A stretch of DNA of 64,000 nucleotides from an uncultured Anaerolineae bacterium (GTDB taxonomy: Bacteria; Chloroflexota; Anaerolineae; J036; Brachytrichaceae). Below, in pieces: positions 43,632 to 54,279 of this stretch (position 1 is its first letter; every line of letters starts with the position of its first letter). The notes below the pieces were generated by a model that was not told the origin of the DNA, ran no database searches, and saw nothing but the letters and a program-made list of their open reading frames with translations. The position numbers and the translations under genes are program-made. The stretch covers positions 434,001 through 498,000 of the forward strand of contig CALGMA010000008.1 in NCBI GenBank assembly GCA_937959265.1, read 5' to 3'.

Positions 43632-44561
43632 CTAGCTACGGTATCTGAAGCGCACCGGCAGGGGTGGGGGAGGGCGATAAGGATCGAGATAGTCGAGTTT
43701 GGTCGGCATCTTGGCCGGCGCGAAGCCGAACACGCGGTGCACGCCGCCGATCTCGGTGGTGCGGTTGTACGATAGCGCGTCGATCTCCATCTCGGTCAAC
43801 GCGTTGCGACAGCGCGTGAGGAAGGCGGCCACGTGGCGGGTGAACGCGCTCGGCACGCGCACGATGCGACGCGGGCGTTGCGTTGCCTTCATGGTGAGCT
43901 GTGCGATGTCGGCCAGCGTAAGGGCTTGCGGACCGCCGATCGGCACAACCTGGCGGAAGGTAGAGCGCGTGTTCAGGCAGCGCTCGACACAAGCGGCTAC
44001 GTCACCCACCCAGATCGGTTGCATCTTCGTCGTGCCGCCGTGCGGCAGCGGCATGACGAAGGGGAAGTCGGATGCCATACCGGTCAGCCAAGATGTGAGC
44101 CAGTCGCCCTCGCCATAAACCACCGCCGACTTGAGCACGGTGAAGTTCAGTCCGCTCGCACGCACGATCTCTTCTGCTTTGCCCAGGCTGCGCTGCAGCG
44201 GATAGGGCGAGCGAGACTCGGCGCCCAGGCAGCCGACGACGATCAGGCGCTTGATGTTGGCCCGCTTCATCGCCGAGATCACGTTGTGCGTGCCGACGAT
44301 GTTGACGTCCTCGAACGTGTCCTCAGGGGTCTCGCGGCGTAGGTAAGCCAGGTGCACAACGGTGTCGCACGCGCCACCGTCGGTGATCGCTTCGCAGATC
44401 GAGTCTTCGTTGCGCACGTCGCCGCCGGTGATGACAACGCGACGTGGGCAGGGGTGTTCGTTACCCCAGTGAAACAAACACTTGACCTGGTGTCCCGAGG
44501 AGACCAGGCGTTCGACGACGGCTCGACCGATGCAGCCCGTTGATCCTGTGACAAGAATCAT
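43632..44561 (-). CDS. Atypical SDR-type NAD(P)-binding protein (NmrA/NDUFA9-like)
   Basis: This 309-residue protein begins MILVTGSTGCIGRAVVERL, the TGxxGxxG loop of extended or atypical SDRs. Where classical epimerases have YxxxK, this protein has SPYPLQRSLGKAEEIVRASG, a related arrangement. Typical roles are quinone or electron-transport assembly and sugar-nucleotide or lipid modification; none can be chosen here. The ATG at 44561 overlaps the stop of the upstream membrane protein by four bases, so the two are coupled. Confidence 0.82.
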   Translation of the reverse strand: MILVTGSTGCIGRAVVERLVSSGHQVKCLFHWGNEHPCPRRVVITGGDVRNEDSICEAITDGGACDTVVHLAYLRRETPEDTFEDVNIVGTHNVISAMKRANIKRLIVVGCLGAESRSPYPLQRSLGKAEEIVRASGLNFTVLKSAVVYGEGDWLTSWLTGMASDFPFVMPLPHGGTTKMQPIWVGDVAACVERCLNTRSTFRQVVPIGGPQALTLADIAQLTMKATQRPRRIVRVPSAFTRHVAAFLTRCRNALTEMEIDALSYNRTTEIGGVHRVFGFAPAKMPTKLDYLDPYRPPPPLPVRFRYRS

Positions 44562-45466
44562 GATGGCAAGGTAAACCCCAGGGTGAGCGCCGCAGCGAAA
44601 AACAAGAGCTGCATTGCAGCGCTGCCGCCCCATAGCATGAACGCAGCCAACGTCTCACCTTTCCGATACAACACCAGTCCAAAGATCAGGCTGACGGCAA
44701 GCGTAAGCAGCCCCAAGACTGGGGGCACGAACAGTTGCGACTTTTCACCGAGCCGATCCACCGAGCCACTGGCGTCGAAGTGCAGCGCGATTTGCGCCGG
44801 CGCCGCCGGAAAGCGCGTCGCACTCAAACCGAACAATGCCAAGTTTAGTGCGATTGCCAGAAACAGCAAGGTAAGCGCAGTTCTGTCGCGCCAAATTCGC
44901 CAGTTTGCGAAGCCGGACAACAATCTTGCGTGTGCCACATTCTGTGTGGGGCGCATCTCCAGCCGGATTCGGAATGCGTCCAGAAAGGCTTCTATGTCAT
45001 AAGGTGAGACAGCGTAGCTGCACTCCGGTGTCACGACGATGATTTGCTGGTCAGGCGGTTCTGTCGCGTAGAAGCGGACCTTGCCCAGTGCCGGATGGCT
45101 GCCGACGCCAAACCACCATCCTGGTAGCGGTGGGCGCAGCAGGCGTAGCTCATCGGTTATTTCATCGGCTGTGATCACCCGCTGTACGTCGCCCATCGGC
45201 ACGATCTCGCGCAGCGCTCCCCAGCGGATTACGAAGGCGTTCCGGTCGAGCGCGTAGCTGATGTGAGCCAACTGATAGGTCTGGTAGCCTAGCCAGGTTG
45301 CGAGCGCCAGCAGTGTTATCGCGCCCAGCGTGAATAGAAAAGTGAATCCGGATAGGGGAATCAGCGCGACCGCAATGCTGAATGCAATCGCGCCGAACAC
45401 GACGATGACAGCAGCAACCACACCGCTGGTGAACGCCAGCCGAGAATCTACTTCGAATACATTCAT
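44558..45466 (-). CDS. Membrane protein with bacterial PH-like domain
   Basis: This 302-residue protein has two N-terminal helices (VVAAVIVVFGAIAFSIAVALI and FLFTLGAITLLALATWLGY), a cytosolic bacterial-PH-type beta region (about 75-175: YALDRNAFVIRWGALREIVP, then RFYATEPPDQQIIVVTPE) and further helices at the C terminus, including LTLAVSLIFGLVLY and AAMQLLFFAAALTLGF. Function unknown. The start at 45466 is preferred to 45502. It is translationally coupled with the SDR-like gene. Confidence 0.78.
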   Translation of the reverse strand: MNVFEVDSRLAFTSGVVAAVIVVFGAIAFSIAVALIPLSGFTFLFTLGAITLLALATWLGYQTYQLAHISYALDRNAFVIRWGALREIVPMGDVQRVITADEITDELRLLRPPLPGWWFGVGSHPALGKVRFYATEPPDQQIIVVTPECSYAVSPYDIEAFLDAFRIRLEMRPTQNVAHARLLSGFANWRIWRDRTALTLLFLAIALNLALFGLSATRFPAAPAQIALHFDASGSVDRLGEKSQLFVPPVLGLLTLAVSLIFGLVLYRKGETLAAFMLWGGSAAMQLLFFAAALTLGFTLPS

Positions 45467-45524
45467 CACGAATGCGAAACCGGTGGCGGGCGAGACCCGC
45501 ACAACTACCGGTCAGTATACCGCT

Positions 45525-47984
<2,460 letters not shown>

Positions 47985-47986
47985 AT

Positions 47987-49255
47987 CTACGTTGCGAGCA
48001 ACAATTCGATTTGTTCCAAGTTGTGGGCGAGCGCTTGCAGGAACCTGGCTGCCGGCGTGCCGTCCACGAATTGGTGGTCTACCGTCAATGACAGGCCGAG
48101 GTGGGGCACAAAAACGACGTCGCGCGCGCCTTCGGGCATGATCGGCTTCAGGTTGATGCTGCCCGCGCCGAGGATGGCGACCTGCGGTGGGTTCAGGATG
48201 GGCGTGAAGCTTTCCACGCCCAGGCTGCCGAGGTTGGTGACCGTAAATGTGCCGCCCGTAAGGGCGTCGGGCGCCAGCTTGCCGGCGGCAGCGTCGGCGG
48301 CCAGCGCCTTTGCGGCTTCGGCCAGTTGTCTCAGGCTCAGCGCGTGTGCGTTGCGGATCACCGGCGCCAGCAGTCCGCGCGGTGTGTCCACAGCGAAGCT
48401 GAGATGCACGCGGGCATAGTGTCGCAGTTCGCCGCCTTCGAACGTGGCGTTGAGCGCCGGGAACTGGAGCAGCGTGCGTGCCGCAGCGAACATCACTAGG
48501 TCGTTGATGGTGACGTTGCGCAAGCCAAGTGATTCATTGCTGGCCTTCAGCTTCTGGCGGTAGGCCAGGAGCGCCCGCGCATCGGCGCTGGTGTGCAGCG
48601 TCAACTGGGCGGTGGATTGCAGCGAAGCGTGCATCCGCTCGGCTGTTGCGCGGCGCACGCCGGATATGGGGATGACTTCGTAGTCGCCGGAGGGCGCATT
48701 GGGTTCACGCGGCGGGGCCGGATCGCCGATGGGGATCAGGTCCTGCTTGGTGATGCGCCCGCCAGGGCCGCTGCCTTGCTCGGGCGCGACATAGCCGCCG
48801 CGCTCGACCATTGCGCGCGCCACCGGCGTCATGCGCTTACCCTCGCGTTGTCCTTCGATCTGCGCGCGCACATCGCGCTCGATGATGCGTCCGCCAGGCC
48901 CACTGCCGACGATCTCCGATAGATCTATGCCGTGCTCTTGCGCCAGCTTCAGCGCGCGTGGGGAGATTGCCGGAGTTGCCGGCGGTTCACTGGCGCGCGC
49001 TTCCGGCGTGGGCGTCGCCGCCTCGCCGATAAGCGCGATCGGCGTTTGCACCGGCACATCGTCGCCCACGTTCACCAGATGTTGAAGCAGTATGCCGCTG
49101 GCCGTGCTCGGCACGTCCAGCGTGCTCTTGTCCGTCTCGACGGTGCAGATCGGCTCGCCGGCTTCGACGCGGTCGCCGGGTTGCTTGAGCCATGCGACGA
49201 TGATGGAACTTTCGACCGAATTGCCCAGCTTGGGCAGTACCACCTGCGTTGTCAT
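47987..49255 (-). CDS. 2-oxoacid dehydrogenase E2 acyltransferase
   Basis: This 422-residue protein has an N-terminal lipoyl domain with K43 ([12 protein letters not shown]), two E1/E3-binding domains (around 97-130 and 140-170, the second degenerate), and a catalytic domain ending [18 protein letters not shown]. The canonical HRxxDG is HQxxDG here, keeping the catalytic histidine and aspartate. It is the partner of the fused E1 two bases downstream. A strong hairpin lies just before its ribosome site (AGAAGGAC). Confidence 0.92.
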   Translation of the reverse strand: MTTQVVLPKLGNSVESSIIVAWLKQPGDRVEAGEPICTVETDKSTLDVPSTASGILLQHLVNVGDDVPVQTPIALIGEAATPTPEARASEPPATPAISPRALKLAQEHGIDLSEIVGSGPGGRIIERDVRAQIEGQREGKRMTPVARAMVERGGYVAPEQGSGPGGRITKQDLIPIGDPAPPREPNAPSGDYEVIPISGVRRATAERMHASLQSTAQLTLHTSADARALLAYRQKLKASNESLGLRNVTINDLVMFAAARTLLQFPALNATFEGGELRHYARVHLSFAVDTPRGLLAPVIRNAHALSLRQLAEAAKALAADAAAGKLAPDALTGGTFTVTNLGSLGVESFTPILNPPQVAILGAGSINLKPIMPEGARDVVFVPHLGLSLTVDHQFVDGTPAARFLQALAHNLEQIELLLAT

Positions 49256-49270
49256 GTCCTTCTGTGGCCG

Positions 49271-49301
49271 GGGTGGACGAAGGCATTGCCTTCGTCCACC
49301 C
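49271..49301 (-). promoter_or_regulatory. Strong hairpin in the leader between the alcohol dehydrogenase and E2 genes
   Basis: GGGTGGACGAAGGC and GCCTTCGTCCACCC form a perfect 14-base-pair stem with a three-base loop, 15 bases before the E2 start. No T-run follows, so it is not a simple terminator. It may separate the dehydrogenase message from the E2-E1 message. Confidence 0.7.
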
Positions 49302-49336
49302 GATTCACTTCATACTGCGTGTTTTTGGATTGCCTC

Positions 49337-50353
49337 TTACTGCATTGCGATGAGCACCTTCATCGCCTGGCCGCTGCGCATGAGCGCGACGCCGCGCTCC
49401 AGCGCATCGAGCGGCAGCCGATGCGTGATCAATCGGCGCGGCGCAATCCGTCCGCTTTCCAACAGCGCGATCGTTTGCGCGAATGGATGTAGCCCAACGA
49501 ACGCACCGATCACGTTGAGGTCGTAGCGCGTGATGGTGTATTGATTCACCGGTGGGTTGTCGTGCGGTCGAAGTCCGAACAAGATGATGTTGCCGCCGCG
49601 CCTGGCCAACGTGATGGCGCTGTTGATCTGATTGCCCACGGCGTCCACCACCAGGTCACACCCGATGCCGGTCAGGTCCATCACTGCTTGCTTCAAGTCC
49701 TGCTGTTGTGAGTGGATCGGTGTGACCCCCAGTGTCTCCTCGACAAAGTCGAGCCGATACGGCACGATATCCGACACGATGACCTGGCCTGCGCCGTGCA
49801 ACCAGGCCAGCATGGCGAACAGCGCGCCCATCGGGCCTGCGCCAATGATGCACACGTTATCACCCGGCCGGATCGGCGCACGCACCAGCGCGCCAACGAC
49901 GCACGACAGCGGTTCGAACAACGCTGCGTCCTCCGGCGCCATGTGATCGCTAATTTTATAGAGCGCGCGTTCCGGGACGAGCGCGTAGGGTGCGAACGTG
50001 CCGTCGCGCGTGGTGCCGATGGTTTGGTAGTCGGTACACTGGTTATCCAACCCGCGCCGGCAATACGCGCATTTGCCGCAGGTCAGCCGCGGCGCGATCA
50101 CGACGTGGTCACCCGGTGCGACCGACTTGACCGCTCGGCCCGTTGCGATGACATCGCCGACGCCCTCATGGCCGATGACAATGCCGGGCTTTGCTTTGTG
50201 CGCCGGCGGCGTGGCCAGGATGTTTAGGTCGGTGCCGCAGATGCCGCTGGCGTGGATCTTCAGCAGCACATCATCGTCATGGGCGATATGCGGAATGGGA
50301 CGATCTTCGTAGCGCAGCTTGCCTTCGCCAAGGAAGATGGGTACGCGCATCAT
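49337..50353 (-). CDS. Zinc-dependent alcohol/sorbitol dehydrogenase-like enzyme
   Basis: This 338-residue medium-chain dehydrogenase shows the catalytic zinc ligands in GICGTDLN and IGHEGVGDV, and all four structural-zinc cysteines in CGKCAYCRRGLDNQC. The cofactor fold is VCIIGAGPMGALFAML with D after the second strand (VSDIVPYRLD), pointing to NAD. It probably oxidises a polyol or secondary alcohol of a sugar. Neighbours are a Gfo/Idh/MocA oxidoreductase, a ribulose-phosphate-epimerase-like protein and a ROK kinase. ATG at 50350 is an alternative start. Confidence 0.9.
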   Translation of the reverse strand: MMRVPIFLGEGKLRYEDRPIPHIAHDDDVLLKIHASGICGTDLNILATPPAHKAKPGIVIGHEGVGDVIATGRAVKSVAPGDHVVIAPRLTCGKCAYCRRGLDNQCTDYQTIGTTRDGTFAPYALVPERALYKISDHMAPEDAALFEPLSCVVGALVRAPIRPGDNVCIIGAGPMGALFAMLAWLHGAGQVIVSDIVPYRLDFVEETLGVTPIHSQQQDLKQAVMDLTGIGCDLVVDAVGNQINSAITLARRGGNIILFGLRPHDNPPVNQYTITRYDLNVIGAFVGLHPFAQTIALLESGRIAPRRLITHRLPLDALERGVALMRSGQAMKVLIAMQ

Positions 50354-50392
50354 AGCGGTATACGATAGCAGCTCATCTGCGCGTTTTTCACG

Positions 50393-51502
50393 TCAGGCGA
50401 CCTTCACCCACTCCGATAAAGCCGCCGATCGGTACACAGCTTCGATCGTCCGTTGCACGCGCAAGCCGTCGTCCAGCCCAGGCGACGGCTCGCGCTCCTC
50501 CCAGATGGCTTTGAGGAACTGGTACTGGCACTCGGCGTGCGTGCGCGGCGCGCCTACTGGCGCAGTCCAGTCCGGTGCGAGCTGGCCGGCGTAGCGCCCG
50601 ACTGTCTCGATCCGCACGAAGCCCTTGTGCGCGCTGCGCGTGTCGTACACGTAGAGCCAGTTCGGCTCTTCGAGCGTGAAGCGCAGCGCACCCTGGTCGC
50701 CGCGCACCTCGAACCAAATGTCGTTGGTTGCGCCGGTCGCCACGCGGGACATCTCCCACGTGCCCAGTGCATCGCCGGCGGCACGCAACTGGACGAAGGC
50801 CATATCCTCGACGTCCACCTCTTCCATCTCGCTGCTGCCCCTAGCCTTGGGGCGCTGCTTGTGCGGCGTGCCGGTCATGGCGTGCAATTCGGCGATGTCG
50901 CCGATCAGGAAGTGGGTGAGGTCAACTAGATGCGCACCGCTGTCAATGACGATGCCGCCGCCAGCCTGTGCCTTGCGCAAACGCCATGCCATTGGTCGCT
51001 GCGGATCAACGTAGCTGGCGCGGAAGTAGCGCCCGTGAAAGCTGAAGATGCGCCCGATGAGGCCCTCGTTCATCAGGCGTTTGGCGTGCAGCACGCAGGG
51101 GAAGAAGCGGAAGTTGAACGTCAGGCCGAGCCGGACACCCGCGGCGCATACGGCGGCAGCGATGTGCTCGGCTTCGTCCAGCGTCCGTGCCAGCGGCTTC
51201 TCGCAGTATACGTGCTTGCCGGCCTGGGCGGCGGCGATTGCGATTTCTGCATGTGCGTCGTGAGGCGTGCACACGTCCACCACGTGGACGTCGTCGCGGT
51301 CGAGCAACCGCCGGTAGTCGGTCACGGCGAGGTCGCAGCCGATCTCGGCGGCGGCGGCCTGCGCGGTCTCCTCACGCGTCGTTGCTACGCCGACGATCCG
51401 GATTGCGCCACCAGGCAGGCCATAGTGAAAGCCGATGTCGCGATAAGCCATCGCATGCGCGCGGCCCATCGCGCCGTAGCCGATGAGAGCGATGCCGGTC
51501 AT
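50393..51502 (-). CDS. Gfo/Idh/MocA-family oxidoreductase (second copy)
   Basis: This 369-residue protein begins IALIGYGAMGRAHAMAY, has the EKP motif in HVYCEKPLARTLDEAEH and VIDSGAHLVDLTHFLIGD with the D-x3-H pattern in the C-terminal domain. It is probably a sugar dehydrogenase acting in the same small operon as the zinc dehydrogenase 39 bases downstream. It is only distantly similar to the copy at 25385. Confidence 0.9.
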   Translation of the reverse strand: MTGIALIGYGAMGRAHAMAYRDIGFHYGLPGGAIRIVGVATTREETAQAAAAEIGCDLAVTDYRRLLDRDDVHVVDVCTPHDAHAEIAIAAAQAGKHVYCEKPLARTLDEAEHIAAAVCAAGVRLGLTFNFRFFPCVLHAKRLMNEGLIGRIFSFHGRYFRASYVDPQRPMAWRLRKAQAGGGIVIDSGAHLVDLTHFLIGDIAELHAMTGTPHKQRPKARGSSEMEEVDVEDMAFVQLRAAGDALGTWEMSRVATGATNDIWFEVRGDQGALRFTLEEPNWLYVYDTRSAHKGFVRIETVGRYAGQLAPDWTAPVGAPRTHAECQYQFLKAIWEEREPSPGLDDGLRVQRTIEAVYRSAALSEWVKVA

Positions 51503-51548
51503 TGGGTAGGGATTAGAGATTGATGATTCGCCGTCGCCTTTCTCAAAT

Positions 51549-52301
51549 TTAGATTCCCATCGCGGCGCGGAGGCGTTGGACGGCTGCGGTGATCTCGCCG
51601 GTGCCGGGTTTGAGTTTGCCGTTCGGTCCTTTCAACAGCGGTGAGGAAAACTCGCCCACCGTCATGCCGGCGCGGATGAACTCGGCCACGTTGCTCGTGT
51701 TCAACCCGCCATCTTCCATGATGTCCACGCAGTCGGCGCGGCCGGCAGCTTCGACCATCTCGCGCATGCGCCGGACGTTCGTGACCATGATTGGATCCAT
51801 CACATGCGGGCTTTGCGCGCCCTTGAGCGGCTTCCAGAACGGCGCGCGGCACTCATACTCGATGATGTCCACCCAGCTTACGTACTGCTCGAACGCGACG
51901 ATCGGCGTGCCTTGCCACGCCCATACGCCGATCTTCAGGCCGAGGTCGCGGATGTAGGTCAGGTGTTGTGCGGTCATTTCGCCCGTGGTCTCCAACGGCA
52001 GTGTGATGAGGTTCACGCCGATGTCGGCCAGTTGCCTGTAGAGATCCACTGTCGGGCGATACATCTGCAACTGCACTTCGATTTCCAGGTCGGTGTGTGC
52101 GCGCACGGCTTCGATGATGTCAATCCCGCCGCGCGGCGCGGCAAAGTCCATGTATTTGCCGTCGCGCATCTCGATGTGAATCCAATCTACCCCGGCGGCA
52201 GTCAGCTCTTCCACCTGTGCGCCCAGCACGCCGTAGTCCGCCCAGAACAATCCGGCAGCGATCTTGCATCGCCCAGTTGGCTTTCCGATTGTGTCTTTCA
52301 T
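51549..52301 (-). CDS. Ribulose-phosphate 3-epimerase-like TIM-barrel protein
   Basis: The protein has 250 residues. DWIHIEMRDGKYMDF corresponds to the HxDxMDG metal-binding strand of ribulose-phosphate epimerases, with E in place of the first D. EVQLQMYRPTVDLYRQLADIG and IMEDGGLNTSNVAEFIRAGM complete the pattern. It should be a 3-epimerase of a ketose phosphate such as ribulose- or allulose-phosphate. It lies between a ROK kinase and a sugar dehydrogenase. A heptanucleotide array stands directly before its start. Confidence 0.82.
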   Translation of the reverse strand: MKDTIGKPTGRCKIAAGLFWADYGVLGAQVEELTAAGVDWIHIEMRDGKYMDFAAPRGGIDIIEAVRAHTDLEIEVQLQMYRPTVDLYRQLADIGVNLITLPLETTGEMTAQHLTYIRDLGLKIGVWAWQGTPIVAFEQYVSWVDIIEYECRAPFWKPLKGAQSPHVMDPIMVTNVRRMREMVEAAGRADCVDIMEDGGLNTSNVAEFIRAGMTVGEFSSPLLKGPNGKLKPGTGEITAAVQRLRAAMGI

Positions 52302-52305
52302 GATA

Positions 52306-52340
52306 GATGATTGATGATTGATGATTGGTCATTGGTAATT
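52306..52340. repeat. Five-unit heptanucleotide array before the epimerase-like gene
   Basis: GATGATT occurs three times (52306-52326), then GGTCATT and GGTAATT. It ends four bases from the start codon at 52301 (minus strand), where a ribosome site would be. Confidence 0.9.
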
Positions 52341-52411
52341 GTTAGATGATGACAATGGTCACTTTACCATTCACCTGCGCTATCCACTATTGTTTACTGC
52401 GACTTTTGACT

Positions 52412-53347
52412 TCACCAGTCTCCATTCTCGACTTTTGATTCCCTCATCGCTTGCCACGCGCATCCCAGAATCGCGCTGTCCTCATGCAGCGCCGTGGCGA
52501 CGATGCGCACACGCGACGCGACCGAGCGAAAGGCATACTTCCACACGGCACGCCGCGCCGGCTCCAGCAGCCAATCGCCTGCCCGCGATACGCTGCCGCC
52601 GATCACAAACGAGTCCACATCCATCATCATCGCTGTGGTTGCGATGGCTGCGCCGAGCGCATCGCCGGCGTCTTCGAGCACTTGCAGCGCAGTAGTGTCG
52701 CCACCGGCTGCTTGCCGGGTGATCTCCTCGCCGGCGAGGCGCTGGCCGGTCAGACGCGCGTAGTGCGCTTCGATGGCCGGACCGCCGGCAAACGCTTCGA
52801 CGCAACCGGGAATGCCGGATGAGCCAGGTGGCCCATTGCGTTCAATCGTGATGTGGCCGATTTCGCCGGCGGCGTTCGTGCGCCCACGATACAACTGCCC
52901 ATCGAGGATGATGGCTGCGCCAATGCCCGTTCCGACGATCACATAGACCAGATCGCGCACGTTCAGCTCGCGACCCTTGCCGAAGTGAAATTCGCCCAGC
53001 GCTGCGGCTTTGGCATCGTGCTCCAGCGTCACCGGCAGTCGCAGCTCCTTGGCCAGCATGTCCCGGAAGGGTACATCGCGCCAGCCCAGATTGGGTGGGT
53101 CGAGGATCATGCCGGCTGCGTGATCCACCGGTCCGGGCGTGCACACGCCACATGCAGTGATCTGAGCGTGCGGAAGCGCAATCCGCCACGCTTCGAGAAC
53201 GGCGGCGATGCGTGCGGCAACGAGCTGCGGCCCCTGCTGGGCGTGGGTTGGCAGCCGGTGTCGGATGACGATCCGGCCGCCTGGCTCTACCAGGCCCATG
53301 GCGATCTTCGTCGCACCCAAATCCACGCCGGCGATCAGTTGCGTCAT
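52412..53347 (-). CDS. ROK-family sugar kinase with an atypical zinc motif
   Basis: This 311-residue kinase has the N-terminal phosphate loop LIAGVDLGATKIAMGLV, catalytic D in VTLEHDAKAAALGE and the ATP-binding VYVIVGTGIGAAIILDG. The ROK zinc motif, normally H-x9-CxCGxxGCxE, here runs GHITIERNGPPGSSGIPGCV: the first two cysteines are G and S, only the last remains. No helix-turn-helix domain is present, so it is a kinase rather than a repressor. The C-terminal tail SKVENGDW is encoded by heptamer repeat DNA. The frame is open much further upstream, but the ATG at 53347 follows a good promoter. Confidence 0.88.
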   Translation of the reverse strand: MTQLIAGVDLGATKIAMGLVEPGGRIVIRHRLPTHAQQGPQLVAARIAAVLEAWRIALPHAQITACGVCTPGPVDHAAGMILDPPNLGWRDVPFRDMLAKELRLPVTLEHDAKAAALGEFHFGKGRELNVRDLVYVIVGTGIGAAIILDGQLYRGRTNAAGEIGHITIERNGPPGSSGIPGCVEAFAGGPAIEAHYARLTGQRLAGEEITRQAAGGDTTALQVLEDAGDALGAAIATTAMMMDVDSFVIGGSVSRAGDWLLEPARRAVWKYAFRSVASRVRIVATALHEDSAILGCAWQAMRESKVENGDW

Positions 53348-53377
53348 AGAGATGGCACGGATGTGTAGTCGTGTCGT

Positions 53378-53393
53378 GTGCGTTCGATTGCAC
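53378..53393. promoter_or_regulatory. Palindrome between the ROK kinase promoter and start
   Basis: GTGCGTTCGATTGCAC matches its reverse complement at 12 of 16 positions, with central TCGA. It lies just downstream of the predicted transcription start, a typical repressor position. Confidence 0.45.
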
Positions 53394-53403
53394 GACGGCG
53401 CGA

Positions 53404-53433
53404 ATATTAGGGAAGAGGTAGGGATGTTGTCAA
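53404..53433 (-). promoter_or_regulatory. Sigma-70-type promoter of the ROK kinase operon
   Basis: On the minus strand TTGACA (complement of 53428-53433) and TAATAT (complement of 53404-53409) are separated by 18 bases. Transcription would begin about 50 bases before the kinase ATG. Confidence 0.82.
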
Positions 53434-53478
53434 GTCGCGGGTCGAGGCTCGTGCGAGCGCGCCGTGGCCTGGCACTGG

Positions 53479-54273
53479 CTACTGCCCATACGCCCATGTC
53501 GGCGCGTCGGCCCAGGCGTTGTCGCGATCGAAGGCGATCTGGCCAAGCAGGCCGTCGTGGCGGATGCGCCGCAGGGCATCGGCTACGCCGGCGCGCGTTG
53601 GTCGGCCATGCGCTCGTGAGTCCAACGCGATGGCGTCGAGCAGCACGTTCGTCGCGTCGTAGGCGACGATGGAACGCGGCCCTGGCAGTGGCCCCAGCGA
53701 TAGCTCGGTGAACGCCGCAAGCGCTCGTTGCGCGTTGGGCAACTCGGCGACCGGCGGCGCATCGGCAATACACGCGCCGAAAGGCCAGCCCACCGCCGCC
53801 CATGATGGATCGAGCGCCGAACACGGCGCGCGGCTCGCGTGGGGATTGCGCCCCGGCGCAACCGGCCCCATCCGAAAGACTAGTGGGTCGCGCGGCAGCG
53901 CATCTGCCGGCACGGACGGCGCGAGCATTGGCAGGCCAGCCTGGGTATAGATCGGCAGCGCGGCCAGCGTCGTCGAGAAGACGAGGTGTCCGATCACCGC
54001 CATCACCTCTGGATCGAGTGCGACATTGCGGGCAACCCGCGCAGCGGTGGCCGGGTCGCCGTCGTCGTTGTAAGCGACGAACGTGACGCGCACGCCGGCG
54101 GCACTATCCGCCGCAGTGCGCTCGCGGAGGGCCAGCCGTATGGCCGGGAAAGCTTCGTAGCCCACCTGGCGCAGGCGACCCTCGAACGGCGCGACCAGCG
54201 CGATCTTCACCACCGGCCGCGGCGGAGCACATGCGACTAGCAAGACACACCAGATAAACAGCAGCCGCGTCAT
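53479..54273 (-). CDS. Short lipoprotein resembling a branched-chain amino-acid-type binding protein
   Basis: The protein has 264 residues. A signal peptide ends at the lipobox LLVACAPP, followed by VVKIALVAPFEGRLRQVGYE and a type I periplasmic-binding fold: VMAVIGHLVFSTTLAALPIY and GLPMLAPSV. The middle of the usual about 400-residue fold is missing. After residue 150 it resumes with a C-terminal-like segment (IVAYDATNVLLDAI, then RRIRHDGLLGQIAFD). It may be a condensed family member or an internally deleted gene. It follows a large membrane-protein gene by six bases. Confidence 0.78.
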   Translation of the reverse strand: MTRLLFIWCVLLVACAPPRPVVKIALVAPFEGRLRQVGYEAFPAIRLALRERTAADSAAGVRVTFVAYNDDGDPATAARVARNVALDPEVMAVIGHLVFSTTLAALPIYTQAGLPMLAPSVPADALPRDPLVFRMGPVAPGRNPHASRAPCSALDPSWAAVGWPFGACIADAPPVAELPNAQRALAAFTELSLGPLPGPRSIVAYDATNVLLDAIALDSRAHGRPTRAGVADALRRIRHDGLLGQIAFDRDNAWADAPTWAYGQ

Positions 54274-54279
54274 TCGTCG

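Noticed and set aside
52412..53824. 470-residue version of the ROK kinase
   Set aside because: The extra N-terminal 159 residues read through the promoter and the end of the next gene's antisense strand; the phosphate-loop start at 53347 is standard.
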